A stretch of 54,516 nucleotides of DNA from Anaerolinea thermophila (GTDB taxonomy: Bacteria > Chloroflexota > Anaerolineae > Anaerolineales > Anaerolineaceae), in assembly GCF_020723905.1 (NCBI RefSeq), contig NZ_DYHZ01000010.1, forward strand, positions 1-54,516, given 5' to 3'. Made by a program: the position numbers and the translations under genes. Within the stretch, counting starts at the first letter, position 1, and each line of letters starts with the position of its first letter. The notes beneath the pieces were generated by a model. That model did not search any database. It had not been told where the DNA came from and was given only the letters and a program-made list of their open reading frames with translations. This document shows positions 22,493 through 30,840 of the stretch, piece by piece.

Positions 22493-24904
22493 TTAATGTT
22501 TATTCAGGGCAACGGATTGGGGGAGAGGTAATCCAGCAGATTCCCAACGCTCCGGCGAAACTTCTGTAATCTTTAAGGCAGTCAACAGCAGGGCTTCGGC
22601 GCGGTTTTTGAGCGGGCTGCAATCCATCGGAGACTGGTCCAGTTCGGTGAAACTCTGGAAAGTTCTGCGATCCCATGCGCGGCAAGCCCCTCCGCAAAGA
22701 TAACGGTAGGGACATTCTTTACAGGTCTGGCGGGAATCAACGCTGTGGTGGGACAGGCTTTGAAAGACAGGGGATGCTCTCACTTCCTCTAATCCGCCAG
22801 TTTCCAGGACATTCCCCACTTTAAGAGAGGGGAAACTCAGTGCGTAGCAGGGATAGACACTTCCATCCGGTTCAATGTAGAGGTTTTGCCCCAGTCCGCA
22901 GGAAGAAGCCGGGGTGAAACCGTATGCCATCCGCTCTTCAGGGCTCATACTGAACCAGACCGCTTCAACGGGGATATCGGGATAGGTATGGGCGGCTCTT
23001 CCCAACGGCAGTAAAGGACGAATGCGTACCCGCCGAATGCCCATTGTGCGTGCCAGCGCGCGTACGTGTTCGCCGGGGGCGCTTTTTGCCTGCTCGAGCG
23101 GTAGAACCGCTGCAAGGGAGACTTCTGCATTGCCGTGCATTGAGAGCAAGTGCTGCAGATTTTCTACCGTCCGCTGATAGGCTTGATCTCCTCTGCGGGC
23201 GTTATGGGTTTGCGGGTCGCCATCCAGGCTGACCACAACTTCATGGGGATAGTTTGCGACTGCCTGCAGTTCTTCATCCGAGAGGGGAGAGACCAGACTG
23301 GTGCGTAAAACAATTCGCATAGGCAGTATTTCCGACCGGATGCGGGCGAGGCTCTCCAAAATGGGGAAAATTTCAGGATGAACCAGTGGTTCCCCACCGG
23401 TCAGAATGAAATGGCGGAAACCTGCCTGTGAGGCTTGCTTTGCCAGCCGGATGACTGCTGATGCAGGGAACGAAGGGGATGAACGTCCTCCCCGTGCGTA
23501 ACAGTGATTACAGTGGAGGGGACACTCAAAGGTGAGATGAAGATAGAGGTTATTGCGGATACTTTTGGGTGTGGTCAGGCGCTGATGCAGGTTCTCCAGG
23601 GCTTGCCTTGCCTGCCGGGGATTGCCAATCACCCCTGCCGAGGTCAGCCGCTGGAAGGCTTCATCGACGGTTTGGGAGGCTCCCAGCGCCACCACCGCCA
23701 GGGTTTGTCGGGCGTGGGCAATGGCTTCTGTGGGATGAGGGCGTCCGCTCATCAAATCCAGCAATGCGCCCCGGCGGAGCAGGTTGGGCGCGGGAGATTC
23801 AACCACTTCCTGGAGATTCTCCGGAGAAAATGCCTGGCGGGTTGCCAGTTCGGTGATTTCGGTGAAGATTTGTTGATAGGCTGTGCAATAGGGATCGCGC
23901 ATCTCGGTGGAAAAGCCTGCCTGGTTTTGCGCCAGCACGTTATAAGGGCAACCCCCCCGGCAAATATCCAGGAAGGCGCAATCCCTGCACCGATTCTGAA
24001 TGGTATTTTGACGTTGCAGGAAGGCTTGCCAAACAGGGGATTGTTCCATCGCTTCGTGGGATTCCTGGATCGATCCAAGGCGAAAGCGGGGATTTCCGGT
24101 AAATCGCTGACAGGGATATACACTTCCATCCGGTCCTACCGCAAGGTATCCTCCCAGACAGTCGCCAAAGGTGCAAATACCGCCCTTTCCCCGTGCAATC
24201 GAGCGGGCAATGGCGTCGAGGGTTTCAATGCGCAGTTTGCTCAAGTTTTGCAGGTAATAATGGAGAATTTGCACAAGCAAATCTCCATAGGCTTGAGGGG
24301 GTAAAGCCCAGTCCGGTTGTTGGAATGGGGTACCGTTCAACATTGGCTGGGCGGGATGAATGGAAATATTTAACCCTTCCCGGATGAAAAAAGCGAGGAT
24401 TTCTTCCCAGTGTCTGGCGCTCTGTCGGGTAAAGGTGACAATACACCCTACAGCCAGACCTTTCTGTCGGGCTTTTTCAATTCCCCGCATGGTACGGCGA
24501 AAATATCCTTTTCCCCTCTGGGCATCGTTGATGAGTTCCGGTCCATCCAGACTGGTGCCAATAGATACCTGATGCTCGGCGAAAATTTCCAGTAAGGTTT
24601 CATTGAGTAACCACAGATTGGATTGCAAATTGAAACGGATGTTTTTATCGGGAGCGCTTTGGCGCAAAAGAGGCAGGGCAGTGCGATAAAATTTTGTTCC
24701 TGCGGTTAGGGGTTCACCCCCGTGAAAGGTGATTTCCAGTGCATTGGCTTTTTCCTCTGCTATCCACCGGGCAGTGGATTCCAGGGCCTGTCTGCTCATG
24801 ATCTCCCCTGTCTGATGGGGACCAAAACAATACTGACAGGATGCGGGACAGCCCAGGGAAGGGACAATCATGCGATGCAGGGTCATATTCATGATTATAA
24901 TCAT
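22493..24904 (-). CDS. Double radical SAM/SPASM protein
   Basis: This protein of about 803 residues contains two complete radical SAM modules in one chain. The first has CPASCQYC near residue 20, FHGGEPL, and a SPASM-type region (about 245-345) with CRDCAFLDICRGGC. A helical link follows (about 350-450). The second starts near 460 with CPLHCNHCYARGG and LTGGEPL, and ends with a second SPASM region containing CKECPYRYLCGGACRAW. SPASM enzymes often mature ribosomal peptides or activate sulfatases. No candidate precursor peptide was found in the flanking gaps. The start is uncertain: several ATG/TTG codons, no clear ribosome site, and the first ATG lies in a palindrome. Confidence 0.88.
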   Translation of the reverse strand: MIIIMNMTLHRMIVPSLGCPASCQYCFGPHQTGEIMSRQALESTARWIAEEKANALEITFHGGEPLTAGTKFYRTALPLLRQSAPDKNIRFNLQSNLWLLNETLLEIFAEHQVSIGTSLDGPELINDAQRGKGYFRRTMRGIEKARQKGLAVGCIVTFTRQSARHWEEILAFFIREGLNISIHPAQPMLNGTPFQQPDWALPPQAYGDLLVQILHYYLQNLSKLRIETLDAIARSIARGKGGICTFGDCLGGYLAVGPDGSVYPCQRFTGNPRFRLGSIQESHEAMEQSPVWQAFLQRQNTIQNRCRDCAFLDICRGGCPYNVLAQNQAGFSTEMRDPYCTAYQQIFTEITELATRQAFSPENLQEVVESPAPNLLRRGALLDLMSGRPHPTEAIAHARQTLAVVALGASQTVDEAFQRLTSAGVIGNPRQARQALENLHQRLTTPKSIRNNLYLHLTFECPLHCNHCYARGGRSSPSFPASAVIRLAKQASQAGFRHFILTGGEPLVHPEIFPILESLARIRSEILPMRIVLRTSLVSPLSDEELQAVANYPHEVVVSLDGDPQTHNARRGDQAYQRTVENLQHLLSMHGNAEVSLAAVLPLEQAKSAPGEHVRALARTMGIRRVRIRPLLPLGRAAHTYPDIPVEAVWFSMSPEERMAYGFTPASSCGLGQNLYIEPDGSVYPCYALSFPSLKVGNVLETGGLEEVRASPVFQSLSHHSVDSRQTCKECPYRYLCGGACRAWDRRTFQSFTELDQSPMDCSPLKNRAEALLLTALKITEVSPERWESAGLPLPQSVALNKH
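24891..24904. promoter_or_regulatory. Perfect 14-bp palindrome at the radical SAM gene start
   Basis: ATGATTATAATCAT is self-complementary and contains TATAAT on both strands. It covers the possible start codon of the radical SAM gene and lies in the divergent gap with the NBR1-Ig lipoprotein gene. It could be an operator or a shared -10 region; this is suggestive only. Confidence 0.35.
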
Positions 24905-24984
24905 CAAAGAGAGAAAGTTTTCAGGAACTTTTCAATTTTTTCGAACGTCTTAAATTTTGAAGGAAAACTGGAAAGGAAATCAGG

Positions 24985-26154
24985 ATGAAAAAGAAACTTT
25001 GGTTAATGCCTGTCCTACTGGCTTTGGTTTTAATGTTTACGGCGTGCAATCTTCCAGTTGCCCAGACAAGTGTGCCGGAAAATCTTGCCAGCACACTGGC
25101 GGCGCAAACCCTGGAAGCCATGATGACACAACTTGCGGTTACGCCCACCAGAGGGCAGGGTACGCCTCCGCCCACACAGGTTCTTCCGACGGCGACCCCG
25201 GCTCCAACGAACACCCCCACGCCCAGTCCTACCGCTACCCCTGTTCCTGTTCCATGTGATGCCGCTGCGTTTGTTGGGGATGTGAATATTCCCGATGGAA
25301 CGGTAATGGTACCGGGTCAGAAATTTAATAAGACCTGGCGAATCAAGAATACAGGCTCGTGTACGTGGACGAAAGATTATGCTGTCGTCTTTGTGGATGG
25401 GAATGCCATGGGTGCGTCTGCCGCGATACCTTTAACGGGCACAGTGGCACCCGGACAGACCGTAGATATTACTATCCCGCTCACCGCGCCTTCTCAACCG
25501 GGTACGTATCGCGGCAATTTCAAGTTGCGCAATCCCAATAATATGGTGTTTGGTACAGGAGCGAATGGACAGTTTTCCTTTTATGTGGAAATTAAAGTCG
25601 TTCCTCCTGCTACCAGCGATGGCTACAACTTTGTTTACAACTTCTGCAATGCCGAATGGAGCAGTGGTGCGGGCTTTTTGCCTTGCGGCGGCAAAGATGG
25701 CGATGCCAGAGGGTTTGTGATCTATCTGGATAAACCCCGCCTGGAGAACGGTCAGGTGGATAATGAACCTGCCCTGTTAACCGCGCCGCAAAATATCAAC
25801 GATGGGGTTATCCGGGGGAAATACCCTGTCATTAAGGTCAAATCGGGTGACCGTTTCCGGGCTATCATAGGTTGCGAATACAATGCACGTAATTGTAATG
25901 TGCGCTTCCAACTGGATTATCAAATTGGCGATGGCGCGATTCAAACGCTGGCATTCTGGAATGAAAGTTATGATGGCAATTTCACCAGCGTAGATGTGGA
26001 CTTGAACGCACTGGCAGGAAATGACGTTCGTTTCATTCTGACGGTGCTGGCGAATGGCTCTGCTGATGGCGATCGTGCTCTCTGGCTGATGCCGCGAATT
26101 TTGAATGTGCCTCCAACGCCAACGCCGACCACGCCGCCGACTCCAACACCATAG
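24985..26154 (+). CDS. NBR1-Ig-like domain lipoprotein
   Basis: The 389-residue protein has the lipobox FTACN (Cys21), then a Thr/Pro-rich spacer to about residue 88. An NBR1-type Ig domain follows (about 90-210: DGTVMVPGQKFNKTWRIKNT, GSCTWT, APSQPGTYRGNFKLRN). A Cys-containing beta domain (about 215-370) and a short TP-rich tail complete it. Such domains are common in Chloroflexota surface lipoproteins and probably mediate protein contacts. An AGG-containing site precedes the ATG and a terminator follows the stop. Confidence 0.82.
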   Translation: MKKKLWLMPVLLALVLMFTACNLPVAQTSVPENLASTLAAQTLEAMMTQLAVTPTRGQGTPPPTQVLPTATPAPTNTPTPSPTATPVPVPCDAAAFVGDVNIPDGTVMVPGQKFNKTWRIKNTGSCTWTKDYAVVFVDGNAMGASAAIPLTGTVAPGQTVDITIPLTAPSQPGTYRGNFKLRNPNNMVFGTGANGQFSFYVEIKVVPPATSDGYNFVYNFCNAEWSSGAGFLPCGGKDGDARGFVIYLDKPRLENGQVDNEPALLTAPQNINDGVIRGKYPVIKVKSGDRFRAIIGCEYNARNCNVRFQLDYQIGDGAIQTLAFWNESYDGNFTSVDVDLNALAGNDVRFILTVLANGSADGDRALWLMPRILNVPPTPTPTTPPTPTP

Positions 26155-26167
26155 CGGTTTATCTCTT

Positions 26168-26210
26168 TCCCCCTTGCGGCGAAATTTTCTGCAAGGGGGA
26201 ATTTTGTTTT
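26168..26210 (+). terminator. Rho-independent terminator
   Basis: TCCCCCTTGC (26168-26177) pairs with GCAAGGGGGA (26191-26200), followed by ATTTTGTTTT. It ends the NBR1-Ig lipoprotein transcript. Confidence 0.85.
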
Positions 26211-26264
26211 AATCCGATTGATTTTGTGCGATAATGGATAAAACCCGATTGCTGGAGGAAAATA

Positions 26265-27332
26265 ATGCCTTCCTCGTTTTATTCCGCACGAGTGACGTAC
26301 GCCAATGGAATTGCTGCATCCGGGGTTCAGGTGCGCCTGTATGATCGGGATGCTCCCGATGGAGAAGATGATGACCTGACGATTACTCCTGGAATGAGTG
26401 ACGCGCAGGGCTTTTTCACGGTAGGCTACGATCCATCTCGTGCTCGTGATGTTCATCGGGTTCAGCGGGTGGAGCCCCGCAACCCCCCGTGGGACTGGAC
26501 ACCTGTGGAGAGGGAAGTTCTGGAACCCGATCCGCATGATTCATTTCAACCTTATCTGCTATTTACGTATTTATTTCAGGGACGGGAAGTCAAAGCGGTC
26601 GCAGATTTAAAGTCTCCACATTATGTTTATGCGCTTCAGGAAATTCAGGAAAAACGTTTTGTCCCATCTATCCATGGATTTCGTTTTATCAATTCATTCC
26701 CGGGTTTTTTCCTTCCTTTCAGCATTCCTTTTTTCCCTGAAACCCAGAGCAGTAGCGTGTATGGCTTATGCGGAGGAATGTCCTCTGCCGCGCTGGATTT
26801 TTTCTTGATGAATTTGCCCGTTCCATCCCAGACGCAAGTGCCTCCTACCGGAACGCCCCTTCATCAATACCTGTATCAGCGTCAGTTAGATTCCTTTGGT
26901 ATGTTGGGAGCCGTGATTCGGCGTTTTATTGAATGGATGGGATTGCCGGATGAGGGTGAGAAAGGAACGCTCAAAAGGACACTGGATGAATTTGAGAAAA
27001 TCCGAACACGTTTGAATCGCTTCAGTCCTGTTCCATTGGGAATTCAATATGTCAAATGGCGGGATACCCATCAGGTCTGGCAGAATCATCAGGTTTTAGC
27101 CCTGCATTACACCCGTCCGACAACCGGAGAAATTCACCTGTTTCTGTACGATCCCAATCATCCGGGGCGGGATGATGTGTATATCGAAGCACACAAAGTC
27201 TCCGTTGGACAGGGTAAGGAAGGGCTGCGCTGTTTTCAACGGATCGGCAATGAACGTGCCATACCCCTTTACGGATTTTTTGCCCTCCCTTATCAACCGG
27301 CGATTCCGCCCGCTATCCTCTTATCGGGTTAA
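26265..27332 (+). CDS. Unknown protein, possible papain-like cysteine peptidase fold
   Basis: The 355-residue protein has no signal peptide. Residues 1-110 are beta-rich and transthyretin/Ig-like (YANGIAASGVQVRLYDRDAP). The rest contains YGLCGGMSSAALDFF (Cys about 168), NHQVLALHY (His about 276) and LFLYDPNHPG (about 295-301). The order Cys at a helix start, then His, then Asp/Asn is that of papain-like peptidases, but this is a pattern inference; no named family is recognised. GGAGG precedes the ATG. Confidence 0.6.
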   Translation: MPSSFYSARVTYANGIAASGVQVRLYDRDAPDGEDDDLTITPGMSDAQGFFTVGYDPSRARDVHRVQRVEPRNPPWDWTPVEREVLEPDPHDSFQPYLLFTYLFQGREVKAVADLKSPHYVYALQEIQEKRFVPSIHGFRFINSFPGFFLPFSIPFFPETQSSSVYGLCGGMSSAALDFFLMNLPVPSQTQVPPTGTPLHQYLYQRQLDSFGMLGAVIRRFIEWMGLPDEGEKGTLKRTLDEFEKIRTRLNRFSPVPLGIQYVKWRDTHQVWQNHQVLALHYTRPTTGEIHLFLYDPNHPGRDDVYIEAHKVSVGQGKEGLRCFQRIGNERAIPLYGFFALPYQPAIPPAILLSG

Positions 27333-27436
27333 CCCGAAATTTCATCCACAATCAAACTGGCGCTTTTCTTTTTTCTTGCTACAATAGAAGTGAAGAATTT
27401 AGCCCAAATTCATCCTGTTTGAGTGGAGGTGTGCCT

Positions 27437-27856
27437 ATGTCATCCATGAAGACCACCCTGGAGGGCTACGCCAGTTACCGGGGTCGGGAAGGTCATTGGT
27501 CGTTCCTGCTTCATCGTATTACGGGTTTGGGGGTGGTTCTCTTTCTGGCAATTCACATTGTGGATACCTCGTTTGTCTATTTTGCGCCCAAACTCTACGA
27601 TGAAGTCCTCAATGTGTATCGTTCGACCCTCTTTGGCTTGGGCGAGATAGCGCTGGTTTTTTGCCTTTTCTTCCACGGGGTTAACGGGTTGCGCATAGCC
27701 TATCTGGACCTGTTTGCGCCTCAAAACTGGACGATTGAAAAGACGCGTCGTTCCACCTACATCGCCCTCATTGTGACACTGGTATTGTGGTTGCCTTCTG
27801 CGGGCATCATGCTGTACAAACTGCTTTACCACAATTATGGGTTATTCGGGGGATAG
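27437..27856 (+). CDS. sdhC: Succinate dehydrogenase/fumarate reductase cytochrome b subunit
   Basis: The 139-residue membrane protein has three or so spans. LLHRITGLG and LFLAIHIVD provide the conserved SdhC serine/arginine region and a haem-ligand-type His. GGAGGTG precedes the ATG at 27437, which rules out the in-frame codon at 27419. It is first in a four-gene operon in order C-D-A-B. It anchors the complex and, with SdhD, forms the quinone site. Confidence 0.88.
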   Translation: MSSMKTTLEGYASYRGREGHWSFLLHRITGLGVVLFLAIHIVDTSFVYFAPKLYDEVLNVYRSTLFGLGEIALVFCLFFHGVNGLRIAYLDLFAPQNWTIEKTRRSTYIALIVTLVLWLPSAGIMLYKLLYHNYGLFGG

Positions 27857-27865
27857 GAGGATGCC

Positions 27866-28249
27866 ATGACGACGACAACTCGACCGGTAAAAGTTAAACG
27901 GACATTTGAGCAAACTGCCTGGTTATGGATGCGTTACAGCGCATTCCTCCTCATTCCGCTGGCATGGGGACACATGATTCTGCAGGATGTGGTGGTGGGG
28001 GTGCACAACATTAACGCAGATTATGCCATTCAACGGATTGCCAACCTGGGGTGGAAAATTTACGATATTTTCCTGCTGGGATTTGCCTTTGCTCATGGCA
28101 TGAACGGTGTGCGGCAGGTACTCCGGGATTATATCCGCAACCCGCAGACGTTTCAGGTAGTCAGCATTATTTTGCTGGTGGTATGGTTCGTCATTACCAT
28201 GATGGGGGCAATTGCTCTGCTGGCAATTAACCAACCCCTGGGAGGATGA
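27866..28249 (+). CDS. sdhD: Succinate dehydrogenase membrane anchor subunit
   Basis: The 127-residue protein has three predicted spans. GHMILQDVVVG and FAHGMNGVRQVLRDY are typical of the small SdhD anchor, with His residues placed to bind haem b. It starts nine bases after sdhC. Confidence 0.85.
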   Translation: MTTTTRPVKVKRTFEQTAWLWMRYSAFLLIPLAWGHMILQDVVVGVHNINADYAIQRIANLGWKIYDIFLLGFAFAHGMNGVRQVLRDYIRNPQTFQVVSIILLVVWFVITMMGAIALLAINQPLGG

Positions 28250-28265
28250 GGAGAAAATAAAGCCT

Positions 28266-30059
28266 ATGGAAAACTTTCATCAGTACGATGTGATCGTCGT
28301 TGGTGGTGGTGGTGCTGGATTGATGGCGGCGATGTATGCTTCGCGTACCGCCAAAACCGCAGTGATCAGCAAACTGTATCCGGTTCGTTCCCATACTGGT
28401 GCGGCGCAGGGTGGGATTGGTGCCGCGCTGGGCAATCTGGAAGAAGACCGTCCTGAATGGCATACCTTTGATACCGTCAAAGGCTCGGATTATCTGGGAG
28501 ATCAGGATGCAATTGAATTCATGTGTAATGAAGCCGTTCAGGCAGTTTATGACCTTGAACATATGGGCTTGCCCTTTTCCCGTACGGCAGATGGGCGCAT
28601 CGCTCAGCGCCCGTTTGGGGGACATACCAATAATGTGACCGGTAAACCAGTACGCCGTTCCTGCTACGCCGCTGACCGCACCGGGCACATGATTTTACAA
28701 ACGCTCTATCAGCAATGCATCAAGAATCAGATTGTGTTCTACGACGAATTTCAAGCCATGGATGTCTTGATTCGCGATGGTAAGGTAGCCGGGGTGGTTG
28801 CCGTTGAACTGGCGACCGGGGAATTGCACGTGTTTCAGGCAAAAGCCGTGGTCATTGCCACAGGCGGGCATGGGCGCATGTGGGAAATTACCTCAAATGC
28901 CTACGCTTATACCGGCGATGGCGCGGCAATTGTTGCCCGCCGCGGGATTCCTCTGGAAGATATGGAGTTTTTCCAGTTCCATCCCACGGGCATCTATAAG
29001 TTGGGAATCCTCATCACCGAAGCTGTGCGTGGGGAAGGAGGGATTTTATTCAACGGCAAAGGGGAACGCTTCATGGAAAAGTACGCTCCCCGCATCAAGG
29101 ATCTGGCATCGCGTGATGTGGTCAGCCGTGCCATGTATCTGGAAACCCGTGCCGGCAATGATGTCAACGGTCAGCGTTTCTTCTATCTGGATGTGACTCC
29201 CGAAACGGTGAATAAATACGCCGAACTGGACGGTCGCACCCGCCCGGACGGTACTCCCTACCGCGTCACCGCGGAAGAAATCCGCAGTAAGATTCCGGAT
29301 ATCACCGATTTCTGTGTCACATATCTGGGTATTGACCCCACCCGCGAACCGATTCCGGTTCAGCCTACCGCTCACTACGCCATGGGAGGTATCCCGACCA
29401 ATAAATTCGGCGAGGTAGTGATTGACTCTCAAAATACCGTTCTGCCAGGCTTGTATGCCGCCGGAGAGGTGGCGTGCGTTTCCGTCCATGGAGCAAATCG
29501 CCTGGGGACAAACTCGCTGGTAGATTTGATTGTGTTTGGAAAACATTCCGGTTTGCGCGCGGCAGAGTATGCGCTTGGCGCTGACTTCACCCCCCTGCCT
29601 GATGATCCCACCGGTTACGTTCGGGAACAAATTGATCGTCTGCGCACAGGGAGCGGCAAAGAACGTGCTGCTCAGATTGGACGGGAATTGCGCTCTACGA
29701 TGTTCGATCTGGTAGGCGTATTCCGCACCGAAGAAGGGCTTACCCAGGCAATGGAGAAAATTCAGGAACTGCGCGCCCGTTTCCGGGAGGTGCGTGTAGC
29801 AGACTCGGGCAAAGTGTTTAACATGGAATTGATGCAAACCTGGGAACTGGGTAATTTGCTGGATCTGGCGCTGGTGACCACCCGTTCGGCGCTGGAACGC
29901 CGCGAGAGCCGCGGCGCTCACGCAAGGGATGACTTCCCGGCACGTGATGACGTCAACTGGCTGAAACACACGCTGGCTTGGCTGGAGGGTGATTCGGTGA
30001 AACTGGATTACAAACCTGTCGTGATTACCAGGTATCAGCCCAAGGAGCGGACTTACTAG
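28266..30059 (+). CDS. sdhA: Succinate dehydrogenase/fumarate reductase flavoprotein subunit
   Basis: The 597-residue protein has the dinucleotide-binding GGGGAGLMAA at the N-terminus and RSHTGAAQGG, where His43 is the expected covalent FAD attachment site. FHPTGIY and SRDVVSRAM supply substrate-site residues. It catalyses succinate/fumarate interconversion at the membrane, linked to menaquinone. Direction cannot be told from sequence; in a fermenter fumarate reduction is possible. GAGGAG lies upstream of the ATG at 28266. Confidence 0.95.
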   Translation: MENFHQYDVIVVGGGGAGLMAAMYASRTAKTAVISKLYPVRSHTGAAQGGIGAALGNLEEDRPEWHTFDTVKGSDYLGDQDAIEFMCNEAVQAVYDLEHMGLPFSRTADGRIAQRPFGGHTNNVTGKPVRRSCYAADRTGHMILQTLYQQCIKNQIVFYDEFQAMDVLIRDGKVAGVVAVELATGELHVFQAKAVVIATGGHGRMWEITSNAYAYTGDGAAIVARRGIPLEDMEFFQFHPTGIYKLGILITEAVRGEGGILFNGKGERFMEKYAPRIKDLASRDVVSRAMYLETRAGNDVNGQRFFYLDVTPETVNKYAELDGRTRPDGTPYRVTAEEIRSKIPDITDFCVTYLGIDPTREPIPVQPTAHYAMGGIPTNKFGEVVIDSQNTVLPGLYAAGEVACVSVHGANRLGTNSLVDLIVFGKHSGLRAAEYALGADFTPLPDDPTGYVREQIDRLRTGSGKERAAQIGRELRSTMFDLVGVFRTEEGLTQAMEKIQELRARFREVRVADSGKVFNMELMQTWELGNLLDLALVTTRSALERRESRGAHARDDFPARDDVNWLKHTLAWLEGDSVKLDYKPVVITRYQPKERTY

Positions 30060-30068
30060 GAGGAGCAT

Positions 30069-30779
30069 ATGCAGGTCAAATTGCGTGTTTTCCGCTTCGA
30101 CCCGGAAAAGGATCAAAAACCCCGCTATGATACTTTCATTATGAATGTGGATCCCAATGATCGGGTCCTGGATTTACTGGAATATGTCAAAGCCGATTTT
30201 GATCCCTCGCTGGCTTTGCGCCGTTCCTGCGCCCATGGCGTATGTGGTTCAGATGCCATGCGTGTGAATGGACGCAATTATCTGGCGTGTAAGGTGCTGG
30301 TGAAAAACCTCAACGCCGATACCATCACCGTCGAACCCCTTCTGGGGTTGAGGGTCATCAAGGACCTGATTGTAGATATGGGACCGTTCTTTGAGAATTA
30401 TCGCTCGGTTCTACCTTATCTGATTAACGATGAACCTTTGCCTGCCGACGGGAAAGAGCGTCTGCAAACCCCGGAACAGCAAATGCGCTTTGAAGAAACC
30501 ACAAAGTGCATTCTCTGTGCGGCGTGTACTACATCCTGTCCTTCCTTCTGGGCGGATGACCGCTACGTTGGACCGGCGGCAATTGTCAATGCCCACCGTT
30601 TCATCTTTGATAGCCGTGATCGCGGAGCGGAAAAACGCCTGAATATCCTCAATGAGCAAATCGGGGTATGGCGCTGTCGTACGGCATTCAACTGCACCGA
30701 AGCCTGTCCACGGGATATTCATATCACCCAGGCGATTGCTGAAGTGAAGAAAGCCATTATTACCGGCAAAGTTGAATAA
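30069..30779 (+). CDS. sdhB: Succinate dehydrogenase/fumarate reductase iron-sulfur subunit
   Basis: The 236-residue protein has three cluster motifs in the usual order: RSCAHGVCGSDA with a later Cys (2Fe-2S), CILCAACTTSCP (4Fe-4S) and CRTAFNCTEACP (3Fe-4S). It passes electrons from SdhA to the quinone site. It is the last gene of the operon and is followed by a terminator. Confidence 0.95.
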   Translation: MQVKLRVFRFDPEKDQKPRYDTFIMNVDPNDRVLDLLEYVKADFDPSLALRRSCAHGVCGSDAMRVNGRNYLACKVLVKNLNADTITVEPLLGLRVIKDLIVDMGPFFENYRSVLPYLINDEPLPADGKERLQTPEQQMRFEETTKCILCAACTTSCPSFWADDRYVGPAAIVNAHRFIFDSRDRGAEKRLNILNEQIGVWRCRTAFNCTEACPRDIHITQAIAEVKKAIITGKVE

Positions 30780-30797
30780 CGGACAGAAGTACGGTTT

Positions 30798-30840
30798 AAG
30801 GGCTGCCCGGTACTTCTTTCCGGACAGCCCTTTTTTCTTT
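30798..30840 (+). terminator. Rho-independent terminator after sdhB
   Basis: AAGGGCTGCCCGG pairs with CCGGACAGCCCTT with one mismatch, followed by TTTTTTCTTT. It also marks the border with the convergent GH5 gene. Confidence 0.85.

Noticed and set aside
23504-24304. 266-codon plus-strand open frame
   Set aside because: It is antisense to the double radical SAM gene and shows no family signal.
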